This document shows, in pieces, positions 15,101 to 30,100 of a stretch of 64,000 nt of DNA. Where the stretch lies: NCBI GenBank assembly GCA_013398275.1, contig VZSE01009483.1, forward strand, positions 3,361,907-3,425,906, given 5' to 3'. The DNA is from Promerops cafer (Eukaryota > Chordata > Aves > Passeriformes > Nectariniidae). The position numbers were made by a program, and so were the translations under genes. Positions within the stretch are counted from its first letter, which is position 1, and the number at the start of each line of letters is the position of its first letter. A model generated the notes under the pieces. That model did no database searches. It saw nothing but the letters and a program-made list of their open reading frames with translations, and was not told where the DNA came from.

Positions 15101-18100
15101 GGAATGTTTCCCAAGTCCTAAGGAGTCATTGAAGTCTTCTGTGATTCAGAAGGTGATAAACATATTGTTTACCTTTGACATCTACAATGCCTACAATAAA
15201 GGCTGCCAACACAGTCAGCAGTGAGAAGCAGGTACTTTTAAGGAGCATTTATTTCATCTGATCAAGGAGATGAACTGTAATCTAATAGTATCTGTCTCCA
15301 CTGAGAGTACAGATAGCCTAAATATCACTAATTCTGACGTAAATATCAGCGCAGTACAGGAAGTTACATTTTCTTAGATAAAATTCATTATTCATACTGA
15401 AAAATCATCAATGTTTTTTATTTATATCTTGAAATAAAAAAACTCAACTTACTTGTCTTTCAGTTCCAATACTTTTTGACCAACAGAATTCAGAAGATCC
15501 TCTAACTTCTGTTTTCTGTCTTCAGTTTTCTTGAGATTGCTATAAAAATGCAACATTTATTTTAAGACTATGGACCCAAAAGAAAAAAAAAGAGTAAATA
15601 TAACAGGAAAGTCATTTACATAGAGGTAGTTCAAAGATGTTTTTCATTGTGTTTTATATTGAAATATATATTTTTACACATAAAAGCTTTAAACACTTCT
15701 CATCACATAGTTTTTAAAATGGAAACCAAACACCTCATTCCTAAAGATCAGAACAAATTCTTCTAATACAGAATTTTAAGACCTGGAAAAACAATCAGTA
15801 CAGATTCCTCAGGTTATGGATGGTCATAGGACAATGTCTTAGCTTTCTGATCCTAAGGAGAAACTGATAATTCTTGGTACATGACAGAAAAAGAGGAGCT
15901 GTGTATCTCATAAAATAGCATGGGTTTCATTGAGAGAATACATTTTACGCATACCTGTGATGCTAATTTCTCCCAGGCAGTATTCAGCTCAAACAGGTAA
16001 CTCATGATTGTACAAAAAACATCCAAGGCATAGTTTCCAGGAAAAACAAACTATTGCACACTTAGTTTTTCTGTCTCACTATGTACATCTTATTACCTCT
16101 GGATGAGATTATCTTTCATCTTTCGTTTTTAATAAACTTCAATTCACACAGAATCACAAAATGGTTAAGCTTGGAAATTACCTCTGGAGATCATCTAGTC
16201 CAACTCCCTGCTAAAGCAGGATCATGTCCAGACTCAATTTTAGTATCAGAGGAGGAGACTCCACAACCTCTCTGGCAGCTTGTTCCAGTGCTCTGTCACC
16301 CTCAACTAAAGAAGCCTTTCCTCATACTCAGGTTCCTCCTTGGCAGCTTCAGTTTCAACCACCACCATTGGAATTAAAACCACTGATTTTGTAATAGAGT
16401 CCAACTTACGCTTCCAAGCCAGCCTTTTCTTTTTCCAAAGGCTGAATTCGTTCTAGGACATGGGAATACTGGATGTTGGCATTCACCCAAGCTGCTAATG
16501 GAGCAGCTGCAGCACTGGCTCGTTTAGCATTCTGAAAAATTCAGTACGAAAAAAGTTGTTATAAGAATGTCCTTGAAGTATAATGTAGAAGATAAATACA
16601 GGATAAGTAACCACAACAGATTTTCTAGTTACCAACTTAAATATGCTAATAAGCCAACTCTTCTAATGAACTAATCTTTTAAATTGTTACTAAGATTATA
16701 TTGAAGGCCATCAATCCACATAAAAAACCACAAGGGGTATTTTTACAACTATGAAGCTAAACTGAAATTAACAAGTTTTAAATCAGTGAATGATTTATTA
16801 GACTCTCACTGTTACAAGGATACCAAAGGAGCCAGTTACAATTCCTTGGTCTGAGTTTTACTTTACATCAGTAGAAAAATCTTTGAATACTTGACTCCAC
16901 GATGACTTCTTACCCCACCCCTTCTCACTCACCAACCAAATTCTCACTTTATGAGGCAGTATGCAACTGAGTCATCTCTGCTACACCTTTATCTGTTTAT
17001 ACTGATAAATTCTGTAGGCAGAATTCATCACTTTTTCTCTAACTTAAGTTCATCCTAAAAATTATGCTGGCAAACAAGGCAATCATGTCTTTTCTTTTGG
17101 TCTTTTTTTGGTCTTGTTTTCATTTTCGTAATGCAATCAGGAATTACCTTTGGATCAAAAGATGCTCTGTTTTTAGAAAGAAGTTCTTCAACGCTCTCTC
17201 GTATTTCTTTTGGAATATTACGGGCATCAAATGATCCTATGTCCTCCCTTACACTTCTTTTGGCCAAGAAACTGTAAAAAGAATTAAATAACTAAGTAAA
17301 GAAGAAAAGGTCAAAAGGTTATTTCCATATGAAACCAAGGAATTCTGAGCACAAGATTCCTGAACACAATAGAAAGTAGTTCATATTGTGAATTAATGTT
17401 TAATTTGAAAGGTTAAATAAAATTCTCACCTCTTCATGCTCACCCATGACGTATCAAAAATCCCCATCAGGCGCAGAACTCCCTCTAGAATGTCTCTGAT
17501 TATGTCAGGGGGCATCCGTAGCGACCGGATTTCTAACAAAGCCTCTGGCTTTATATTTCCAACAGCTAATTTAGCTTCACTAACCAATGGCTTAAAACAT
17601 GAAAACACATTAAAAAGAGAGATGACAATGGGAGAAACTGAACATTTCCCATTCCGGTCTTCATAAAATCTCTTGTTCTTTTTAAATACTTTATTACCTA
17701 AAAAGCTACCATTGATGCAGATTCATGTTTACAAGTTACTAAAAAATTACCATGTATTTACAAAGTGATAATAAGTATACCTCCATATAAAACAGCACAA
17801 TATAATCCTGACATTGTGATACAGGTGTCTTTTAAAAATGATGTTAACTACTATTTATAGGCATGACTGGGCATCTCTTTGTAAACATCCATAGAAGTAC
17901 AAGGCACAAAAGCTTTCTATTTCCAGTAGCTAAACAAATCCTTCACCCTTATCAACGAAACAACAAAATAGTCAGAAAACAAAGTCACACATTATCATTA
18001 AAGACTGTGCACACCTTGCACATCCTTCATATCTATCAAAGACAACAGAATGGGTTTAATCCTGTGGTTCTATGTCACTTTCAATGCAAGGATATAATTC

Positions 18101-21100
18101 CTTGGTACCTATGATATTTAAAAGGAACAAAAATTAAGTTGTTGTACTGTTCTCTTAGTCTTTAGTATAAACTTAAAATGCATGGTATGAAAAATAGAGA
18201 CTAAAAGCAATGACTGAACACACATACCTCCCAAAAAATGCTTAACAGCTGTAAAATCTCTTGAACAAGCAGGTCGCTGTAACATCATTAGATCATACAC
18301 TTTTCAGGATTTAGTAATAACTGTAAATTATCTCTCACAGAACTATTTCCATTCAGCTGAGAGTACCAAGCCCTAAGCTTGATATTACCAGCTTGATCAA
18401 GGCAAAGTAATGTAGTTGGTCTATACAAGATACGAGTAATTGAAAAATATTACATAAAATCAGCAGAACTCAGCTGTAGAGCATGGCAGCATAGAAATAG
18501 CAGGTGAAGGCAAGATTTGGCTTGAAAACTCTTTCTGTAATTACTATCTAACAGAACACTAATGCCAGAACAACACTATTTGCCACATGGAATAGTGTTT
18601 TCTAATGCATAGAAGTTATAATACCAAAATAATATAGAGTAAAATTTAAGAATTACAGGGATACATTCCGCAAAACCATTTTGCACAGCAGGACGTAAGT
18701 CAGATAAAATCAGACTGCAAAATATTACTTTTCCTTATCAGCTCTTACCTGAACCTCTTTCAGTTCATCCTCAATTTTTCTTTTTCTTTGTTCTATTTCT
18801 GCAGCCTCTTCTGCTATTCGGTGTTTTATTTTTTCCATTTCTGCTTTTTGCTCACTAGCACTCTGTAAAAAAAAAGGATTTCTTTGATTTGCAAATTTAC
18901 ACAGATTTTATTCCTTTAGGTCTCTTATTTCTTTTAGTCTTCATTATAATAATTTGCACAATACCAATTACAATAAAATAGCTGACTCTATTTGATACTA
19001 GGCAGGCTGGCTAAGTAAATAAACTATAAGCATAATTCGCTTTTACTGTGTGTTCTTCCCTTTCTTTACCAAAGACCAGATCTGTATATCTATCTTTGAG
19101 GCTCACTATGACATTTTTCCCCTTGCTTCTGATTTTCCATCCCTTATCAAGATGTTAGCCTTTCTCTAAAAGCATAAGAGTGACAGCCTCTGTAACATCC
19201 TTACTACATTTGAAAGTACTATTTTCCTGTCATTGTCTTTGTCCTGATCCCATTTCTATTTCAATTTCTTTCACAACACCATTAAACCACTCCTTTTCTA
19301 TCATGTTCATAAAAGCAGCAGTATTGGAACCACAGCTTATTAGCCTAGAATTACTAACCATGGTATGGTTTCTTTACTTGTGATTTTGTACCAATCTATC
19401 TGTAAGGATAACTGTCTTATGTGAGTTAATATGTCAGTTATACATATATATGTATATTGTAAGCTGTTTGGGTTTACACTTTTTTTTTCTGGATTGGTAC
19501 TGTGCCTAACAGTGTCTACAGGCAGACAGTAGCTACTAGCCATCTCCAGGAATCCTAAACACTTCAGTACAACAATTAATATCTAGTATATAAAACTACA
19601 GTAGAAAGGACCTTACAAGACTTTTATCCATTGAGGATAAAAGTATAAAATAAAATACTAATACTCTAGGCTCAGATCACCTAAAAGATAAAGACAATGA
19701 AACCCAGAGTTTTTACAGTATGTAACACATTATCATCACCAGCCACTGTCAAGCTGAGTTGAAGTTGTAGCAGAAGGTAACAGATGCATAAAAGCAGAGA
19801 AAATCTTAAAATAATATCCCCTGAGCACTTAACCCAAGCTACAGATCAGCATGTTATTGAAGACTACATTCAAATACATAAAACATTAGCTACATAAAAC
19901 TAGATTAGACATTTCATGCAAATGAACATGTACTCAATAATCGCTCTGAATAAGAAAACCTTAACATTCAGTTGTAGGTCAAAAGCTTTTCTCTAAAAGG
20001 AGATTAAAAGAGTCTGTATGTATTAGAGCTCTCTGTTATATAAGCTAGATAATTTGAAGTGACATAAAAATGTTAGAGGGCACCTATACTTTATGCTAAT
20101 CTAAATCATCAGACTTCCACTGTAATTTTTCTGATGTCAGTGGGGCCATCATGTTTCATTGCTTTTGGTCTACCCTTTGATTTTCTCCTACAGTGTAGTA
20201 CGTGCTACCCACATTCCCATAACTCTACTGGACAACAGCAGATGCAGATTTAAAACTGAAATCATCAACACACCAAGCCAATCATCATTATTCAAATTCA
20301 TGTACAGACAGAGCCTAAAACTCCTAAAAACCACCAACAGGAAGAGACTTACAAAGAATGGAAGCAATGCACCTTTAAAGCACTGTGAAACAAATGGTTT
20401 GAAAGACCAAGCATTTACTCTACTGCATACAGAGAATATCTTTCACATTGAGCTTCAGACTGACTAGATTAAACCAGTGACCAAAAAAAAAAAAAAACAG
20501 TGCAGTGACAGCAGACTCATTACAGCTTATCCTACACTTATAATTCCAGGAAGTATCAATGTATTGTCTACACAATTATTTTACTTGATTAAGAAAACAC
20601 TACTAAAAAAAATTACACAATTTTGAAAAAAAGTCTGCCTCTGAGCTGAAGAACAAAAATTCAAAGAGTGACGAATATAGAGGTATTACTTCTGAGAATC
20701 AGACCACATGAAATACATACTTTCTACTAGTTCATAAATTTAATTCCTGGTATTTTCTACTTAAAATAGTGCTACTTGTAAGTATTTGGTTGAAATTTCC
20801 TATCTGGGATAAACATAAAACCGATCAGTTTGGATTTACAAAGTTCTAGGAAAACTTTCAGACAGACTAAACTACAACAGTGAACACTACTCAGGTACAA
20901 AACTTGCACTGATCTCTTCTTACTCAACCTGTTTTAACATTATTTGAATTACATAATCCTCTGTCCTGTTGCAACTTTATTCAAGCCTCTGGGCTCATGC
21001 CTTCCCTTAGGCAAATTCTTGTAAATGCATCAGGTTTTGTATGGGTTGAAGAGAATACAAAACATAGGCAGTTACAGAGACCAAAGAGAGAAAAACAGCT

Positions 21101-24100
21101 TTTTTGCTTTTTTTCCCCCACTTTTGATGTGATTGCATACACCACCTGCATAGATACTGTAATTTCTTGAAGAGCAGCATCAGCTTCATCCTGCTTCATT
21201 TTAAGTAAAATGCTTTGTTCTCCAGCTTTCTTGTTCAGTTCATCTACCAGGGCTTTAGCTTCATTCAGCTTTGAAACACCTGCCTATGAAAATTTATAGG
21301 AAGCAGATATTTAGTAACAAATTTTAAGTGATTTAAATGAAAGTTTGCTACAAAAAGTATGGACAAACAAATAATAATGTAGAATAATCTTCTTTTTTTT
21401 TAAGTCATTTTCACATTTTCTTGATATTATTTAATCTAAAAATTAGATCTGGCAGTTCTGGATGTGTTGCTCTATTACTACAGCCAGAAGATTAAAAAAA
21501 TCTCAAAATAATAAACTTTTAATGAAACAACAACTAGCATATCATTTTTTTCCCAGTAATTCAATAGCATTTCAGTTAACTGAAATTAACTCAATGTAAC
21601 TACATCTCCCCTAAATGCAAATCAATAAAAATTAAACAGAATGAAACAAAATAGATTATCTGATTTCTACATATTTGTACACTCTAAAAAACATAGATAC
21701 ATATAAAATAAATTTTCAAGTATGCTTAAGATTAATTATTTTTTTATTCACACTTTCAACATTGTTTACCTTATGCTAATTATATAATACCAATATTTCA
21801 AGATATATTTGAAAAAAAAAAATTACCTGGAAGATATTTTGATTTAGGATACACATCTCTAATTTTCCTGTAAATTATTACCTTTATTTAAGCAGAGCAT
21901 TTAACACGTAAATGATTGTTTGTCACAAACAAACCCCAGTTGCTTTCTAAATAAACCAAAAAAAAAAAAACTCTATTCTTATAAATGGAAATCTTGTTAA
22001 ATTACATATTACAGTGATGGAAAAATATTGGCAGGCAGGATAAAAAAAAAAGTAGAATACAAGGCAAGTAATTTTGTTTTGACAAGTGTTTTAAGAAAAA
22101 AATACAGATTTGCATATGTGGTTCTGAATAGCAGCAAAGGTCACAGAGAAAATGAGCTGAAAGGGATGGGAGAAAGGTAAAGGTAACAGATGTCCTAAAG
22201 GACCACACAGAGCTTTCCAAAATATACTGAGGGGAGGGAAGTAGGTGTGACTGGAAAGATACCAAATGGGTTTCAAAAATAAGGATGTTATATGTACAGC
22301 ACAGGAGTAAAGCAACATCTATGAGAAGAACTGCATTTGGGCTACAACTGCCCAAAGGACTGATGTGTGCCAAAGGAATTCAAAATCAATTCCAGAACAG
22401 AATAGGAAAGAAAATCACAACAGAGGGAATGTTGGTCAAAGATACATAAGAGCACCATGAGGTTAATGTAGGACACAGTAGTTTGTAGAACCAGAAGTAA
22501 GTGAAAATCACACGGAGCAGGAAGTTGCTGTCAAGATATAAAGAAAGGGATGGAACACGGAGCTACAGAGGGAACATTTATAAAAGCAGAGGCAGGACTT
22601 ACATTGATGGAAAGATGATAGGCTTTTAGCAACACAATTCCAATACACATGAGTGAAAAAATTAGAAGTGCTTTTAAGTACGTTTTACTCTTCTAAGAAA
22701 ACATGCCCAGTCTGACACATTCTTGAGGAAAAGTATAAATGCAAACAAGAAAACCACTTTTCACTCTTTCAGGCACTTGAACAGAGAAGGGCATTAAGAT
22801 TGATACTGTATCTCTCCTGAAACCACAGCATGAGCATTTGCCAATAGAGGACACATCACATAACCAGTGCTAGCAGCTACAGCTCATTAATGCAAGAGGT
22901 GTTTCCTAATGCAAGAATATATTGAAAAGCCATATGTTAAGTGTTTTAAACACATACCTGCAAGTGGTTCTGCCTTTTTATTAGCTCTCTTGTTTTACTG
23001 TTATTGATGGTACTGTACACACGAAGGAATGTCATATACCTGCTAGGCGTTGCTCCGTATATTTTACATGATTCATGGATCGCCAAAAATGACTTCAGAA
23101 ATTCAGAATCACCTGTACAACGTCATTTGTTACACATGTAAAATCATACTGAATTTTATCTCATATTAAAATAACTAAGAAAAAGCAACAGAATATGCTT
23201 GCTTTTTGAGATATGCATTAAGAGTATTCAAAATAGCACAAAGACTATACTTTTTTAAAGTACTCTCAGGGAAACAACATATAAGTACATTTGAAATGCC
23301 TACTTCTCAGAAACAAATAGACTGAAATTGTTTGATGTTGGGAAAAATCAATTGCAGACTACTGAAGGCTAATCATATAAGAAACTACTTCCACAAAAAT
23401 TGAATTTTAAAATACTTGGGACTTTTACAGAAATAAAGCCCATGTGTTTTTGTCTTCTCCCTTATCTCTGATGACAGGCAAACTAAAAGGTTTTCCTGCC
23501 ATTCAGTTTATTGAACAGTTTCTCAAAAGAAGCCCAAGGATACTGTAAAACAAACTGCATTACCCTCCAAAAGAAAAAGATTGCTAAAGTATATCTATAT
23601 ATAAATGAATGCCTCTAATAAGCACTGCGGCCTAGATTAATTACGATGATCTAGGATAAAGAGGGACGGTAATGTGAACACCAAATACTATTTTTGGCCA
23701 CTATTCTGATTGGCCTATTTAAAAGCAATATAAAACAAGAAACTCCAAGAGATCCACTTACCTTCTTATATTCTGTTGGTTCCCTGACCTCTAAGTGCTA
23801 CTTTTATAGAAAGTGGCTAAAAGTAGAATTCTGCAAGTGAGTGCTGGCACTGGTCTCTTAGATTATGTTTAAGACACTATTTTCAACATGACTAAGTTTG
23901 AAGCCTTATGATAGAAAATGAATTATTCTAAAAAGGGGCATTACTTACAAGAAAGCAGTTTTTGAAATTAATGAAGTAAAATTAAGATCTATGAAAAGAA
24001 TAATGAAATATATAAACTGAAAAATGCTCAAAACATCAAATTTTCAGGTTGTGAAATAACATCCACATAAAAAGAAGACACTGACCAAAACAAAATACAG

Positions 24101-27100
24101 CTAAATCAGCTTATAAAATTGAATATACACGGTGGCTGCTTGTGACAGAAGACACTGCATTTGATCAGCCAGGATGTATGTTCTACACTAATGCTCCCTT
24201 GTGCAAAATGCCTGTCATGTGAACAATACCAAAGACTATGAATATGCTGGTAAATACATACCCAAAGTATCTATGTTATTATCTATGCCCAACACAGGAT
24301 CAAGTGTTTCACAAGAATAATAACTTGTAGGTCTACCTAAATATTACCTGAATGTTTTTTCTTAACTTCTTTATATGTTTTTCCAGTCTTTTCTTGTTCA
24401 TCTGAATCACACAGAAGCATTTCAGGTATCTAGAAAAACCACATGATTTTTTGCATGAAAATTACGAACAATGACAATTTGAGTTAAAATTAAAAAAAAA
24501 AAAACCAACACAAACCTTCAATCTAGTTTCTCTTTTGAAAAGACTGAAAATGATACACTTAGTCAGAATAAGGAATCTACAGAATACTTTTAGCATTAGA
24601 GAGAGAAATTCTGCCTTTCCATGTCACTGATAACTTACTATTCTCTCCAGTGGAAGATACTTTCCTGGCTGTAAGAAGGAGCAACTATTTTACAGAGGAC
24701 CTAACAATAGCACAAATGTAAAAGCTTTAAAAGTATACATAATTCAAGAGGAAATAAGACAGTCTGAATCCACATTCTGCCCATGTACATATTACCCTCT
24801 AACTGACCTTCACTGAGAGCACTCAGAGAGGGGAACAGGACGATGGCACGCTGTGCTGGTGCTGTTTATGTTAGAGCTTAGGGGTTCTCTTTGTGCTGCT
24901 CTGTGTGACAATCACATGCATATATATGCATAGGCTTCCCACGGGGTCACAGATTCCTTCAGGTGCTTCTACCTGCTTCAGCATGGGGGTTTCCATGGGC
25001 TGCAGGGGAATCTCTGGCACCTGGAGCACCTCCTGCCCCTCCTTTTGCCCTGACCCTGTGGTCTGCAGGGATGTTTCTCTCATGTTTTCTCACTCATCTC
25101 TCTGCCTGCAGTTTCTCCTGTACGGTAACTTCTTTCCACTTGTTAAATGTCATCCCAGAGACACTGCCACCACTGCTGTTGGGCTCAGCCTTGGCCAGCA
25201 GCACATCCTTCTTGGAGCCAGCTGGCACTAACTCCACCTGACATGGGGGAAGCTTCTGGCAGCTTCTGGCAGCAGAAGTCACCCCTGCAGGCTAACCTAA
25301 CACCAAAACCTCACTACACAAACAAAATACAATTGGTTTTAACATTTTTCTTGTGGTCTGTATTTTGTTCTTAAATGCTGTGCTTGATCAGACTCATCAT
25401 AGTCAGCATGTTGTTCAAGTCAGCCCACAGAGAGAACAAAACATGCTACTGATACAGTAACAATGCTAATAATACTTAACTGTTCTGCAGAATTTTCCAT
25501 CTTTGTAAAAGTGTACAAAGGAATTAAATTAAGTACAGTGATAATTATTCCTTCGCAACTTTAAATATCTTGACCTTATTCATCAGAGCTCAGTTATATT
25601 TAGAGATACTAATTTAAGTCACAATTAATGCAACTTACCTTTTTCATACTGTCTTCTGACCAGGTTTCCATCCATAAAACCTGACATTTCTTATACAGTG
25701 CTGGATTACTTTCACAGTTTATTGTGAAATTTAAATTGGTAGAATCCATGATCAAGACAACATGCAGATTTTGTTGGATCCCTAAGAAATTGTAACAATT
25801 TTTAGTACATAACCATCTGACTACATGACAGTAGATTTATTGCAAATACAAAATAATTTGCTTTCTTTCAAATACTTATCACAAGGTAATTTCTGAAACA
25901 AAAGAGCCTGTAACATCAAATCACACGAGGACAGGAATGTTTATTAGTAGAACCTTATTAAGTATCATGAATTATCATTATGTATACTACAGTGCATTTT
26001 TTAATTCTGAAGAGCTGACAGTATTTAAGTAGAAGGCACTAGTTCTCATTCTAATTCATGTAGACCAATAGAACCAATGAGAAGTAGTTCCATGGCCAGC
26101 TGCTATGGCTGTATTCTTTCAGTCATATTCTTTGATTTATTTCTAAACTACTTAATCTTCTCATTGGGGCAAGGAAGAAACACAAATACTTAAGAAACCT
26201 ATCTATAAAGTTGCTTATAATTACTCAGAATCCAAAGTGATTTCTTGGTATAATTAACAAATAGAAGAAATCTATGTTACTAGATATATATATAAAAGCT
26301 ATACAAACCAGAAAATAATGGGAACAAAAGCTTTCTTCCTTCTAATTACTTTCAACAGCCGATTTCATAACATTTGTAGAACATTCATCAATACAAAATT
26401 TCAGACAAAAAAATAAATTTTCAGCTGAGGATTCTGTGCCCTCAAATATCCCAAATATTATTCCTGTCTGCTATTTAATAACTAATTAAAAGTTAAAAGT
26501 GCACACAATAAAATAAAAAGACCATGTTAGAAAGTATCTGTCCATTATTATACTACTTTTTAAACATCATATTAAATTACAATTTATAACTCTGTTGACA
26601 TACGGTATGTGAAATAGTTGAAAATTGGTCCTGTAAATCCATCTTGTGAAGCTTGATCCTTCAGAGGAGATAGCAATGGTTCTAGTTCTTCTGGTTTATA
26701 CAGCCCAGGAACTTCTCCTATTTCAAAATTCGAGTTAGATAAAATACACTGTAATTCTTTAAATTGCTTTGAAGGTCTCCCTTGAATCCTCTGTACAGAG
26801 AATTCAAATTTCATAGTATTCACCTCTAATACTTTCTCGAGTATTATCCCATGTACTTTATCATTCTTTTCATGATATCATGAAAACAAAAAAACAAATT
26901 AAAGTGATTCTGTTTAACAGTCTACTTTGTTTATATTGCTGAAATGTGTTTGAAAAAAGCTCTTTCAAATCTACCCAAACACAGTGACCCTGTACTGCAT
27001 ACAAAACAAATCAAACCAAACTGTCATATACCAGGAGAAAGGAACATAGCAGTGAGTAGTCGTCTAGATTCTCAGACATAAAGTTTTAACACTGGATGAT

Positions 27101-30100
27101 GAAAATATGATACTGTAAGTAGATCTGGGGTAGCACCAGAGAGACAGGAAAATCTGGTGCTCTAATTAATCAGCTCTTAAACTACTGCAGTTCCACAAAA
27201 ATCATTTAGTAACTTTGACTCAGTCCTTCAATGATCCTCTCTCTGATACAGGAACAAACCTGGACAGTAAATAAAGTCATTTTTGTTATTTGTTATTGTT
27301 ATTTATCATCTCTCTACCTTCAGAAAAGTGAGCTTTGCTGGTGACTAATTAAAATACTCAGTCTATACAATCTAGCAAAGCATTGGAAACCTCTCAATTT
27401 CAAGATTTATTATAAAAAGGAAGCTGTAGAGTAGAATGCATTTTCATTTTGCTATTACACTGTTATAAAGAACTCCTTCAAAATGAATTAGAGGAACTGA
27501 AAGGGTCTGTACTATAGTGTAAATTAAGGGACAACTAAAAGAACCTTGAGTCAGGTTCTTACCTACAAGTACTCTAATTAAAACAGCATAGAAAGCTAAC
27601 TAAACCTATGATAGAGACATAAAGTTACAAAACATCATCTAATTCTGACTCGTTGAGTTAAGTCTGCATGGTAAAAGTAGTAAAATCATTTCTTTGGACT
27701 TGACTCACCTGAGGACAGTAAACTGTTGACCATCTCCAGGAAAGTGGAATGAACAAACTGATAGTCTTCAAGCAGCAATACCACTTGCTGTGCTTCAATG
27801 CCTGCAAGCTCCATCACCTAAAAGGAGGGAAGACATTTAAATCTCAGTGTACTGTCCAGAAGAGAATGATAATCATACAATATCCTGAGTTGGAAGGGAC
27901 CGACAAGGATCATAATCCTTCCCTGACTATATATTACACACATATTTTCTCCACAGCATCTACACTATTATATATTTACAAAAGATTTCCAGGTGATTCA
28001 GTTAAAAGAGATATCAAATATAAAGAACATTTTATCTAGGTATACAGTTTAGTAATGAAAAAATCTTTAAAACAGACTCTTTTATAGAGTATATTTATGT
28101 ATATGACTCAATGACAGAATTGTATCACTCTTTTGTGTAGGCATAGATGTAGAATTTTCTTTAGCATTGCTGAAGTTAATAAGAAGCTATGGATTCAAGG
28201 CTTGCATCTGATTTTAAATAATATGTACACTTTCACCAATCACTAAAATTTTATTCGATTCAACTACTATTAACTGACAGGTCATAGTAGAGACAGAAAA
28301 TAAAAGTATATACCAACATGAAAAAGTCTTTCCAATATTCATATAAACTTCATATTTATAAGTTCTATAACAATCAAAAGAGCTCTGGTATTCCAAAAAG
28401 TGGAGTTTCAGTTAGTTACTGTAAAGAAGAGTAGACACATCTAGAGTAAGAACTTCTAAAAACTTACTTGTTTCATTTAGACTGTCATTTTTCTTCTCTT
28501 AAAATATCTCTTTTCCACTACCTTTTGTGGCCTTCAAAATTCCCATATTCTTTTTTTTTTCTTTAACATACACCTACAGCATTACAAAGTAGAAAAAACT
28601 GAGTGACTTACGTATTTAAGATCACTTTTGAACTGCTTCAGCTGATAGCCTCTGGAAATTTTGGGAGTAATCAGAACAGCTCCATGCATATGGCTAACTA
28701 AAGAGGTAACCGTCCGACGACCTACACCACTCCGTCCTGCCAAAAGAAGTGATCCTCCAGGAAAACTCAGCACTCTGTCCACTTTGGACATGTAACTGAG
28801 GACTTCATGGAACAGTAAAACATCTATCTCTTTTTTGTCCCTTCCATAATGAATTATACCCTATTTAAAAAAAAAAAAGAGAAAAAAATCTGATGACTAA
28901 TAATAAATATAAGCAGTGAGATATGAAAACATCCAACATTTAAACATTTAGAAAATAAGGGCTTAAAAGCTTAAGAGAAGACCACACCAGTCTTCATTCT
29001 GAAAAAAATTATTTTTGTCACAGAATTTAGATACTTCACATACCCTTTATGAGTAATAAATATATCAATAATGAACATATCACACTATGCCCAGCACCAG
29101 AACACCCTGGAAGTCTTTGATATATTGAAATAGGAATCTACCACTGAACTAATTAAAATTGAATAATGGACCAGAACAAAGTCTGAGCTGTGTCTCTGAC
29201 TACATATTAATTAATAACTCAGGAGAGTGTTTTAGGCATCTAATTGCTGCATAATTGCAGATTATGGAAGTTCCTAGTGAAACACACACAACAACAGATC
29301 CTATGATTAAATTATGACCTTGTTATACTTATTAAAACCTCATCTTTGAAGCCTAATGTAACCGTGCAGTCAGGAAAAAAAAAAAAAACAAAACCAACAA
29401 ACTCCCTGCTTACTAAGGCTATTGAATTTCATAATTTCCCATATAGTGTATTGGTCCCAATTTGGCACTTAAGGAGAGGGAGTAGATTCCCATCTGCAAG
29501 AGCAGTCTGTTCAACACTATGACTAAGGGTGACAGTCTCAAAACTCACACCCTAAAAATCAGATAGCCTAGAAGAGTTAAAATGTTTGCATTTTCTCATC
29601 AAGCTCATTTTTTGTACTTTACTGATTAAAAGCATGCCAGATCTCCAGCATTTCTTCAAATAAAAATTATGTTATCATAGTGAAAACTCAAAAATAAATC
29701 ATTTAATAAAACACTTAGGTACTCGAACAATACCCAAATATATACAGACATAAATGTTTCTCAAAATGTTGGTTCATCAAACTGTTGTAAATCAGCACCA
29801 AATCCAACTGATGTCCTTTCATTAATGTAACCTTGCTACATGATATTTCCTACTGCCTGCCACATAACATCACAAGTCCTCCCTTCACCAAATGCAAAAG
29901 GTGATTCTTTGAACAAGAGGCAGCCCCCACCATAAACCTGGTTGCTTGCATGTTACTCTTTGCCAAAACTGACTGGAATCATTGCTGTGAACCCTTGCTG
30001 TGTATATTCTTTAATCGTGTCTCACCTTTTGAATAACATCTTTCAGGTCTGTTGAGTTCAGTCTGCCAAGTGGCCTCCCATGTGGTGGTAGTGCCTGGCC

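Noticed and set aside
22002..22373. Open frame of 123 codons on the minus strand
   Set aside because: Leu/Ser/Phe-rich translation of a pyrimidine-rich intron stretch, with no splice-site context linking it to DYNC2H1 and no known domain.
24893..25231. Open frames of 92-112 codons on the plus strand
   Set aside because: They lie inside a GC-rich LTR-type repeat read in antisense; low stop density there follows from base composition.
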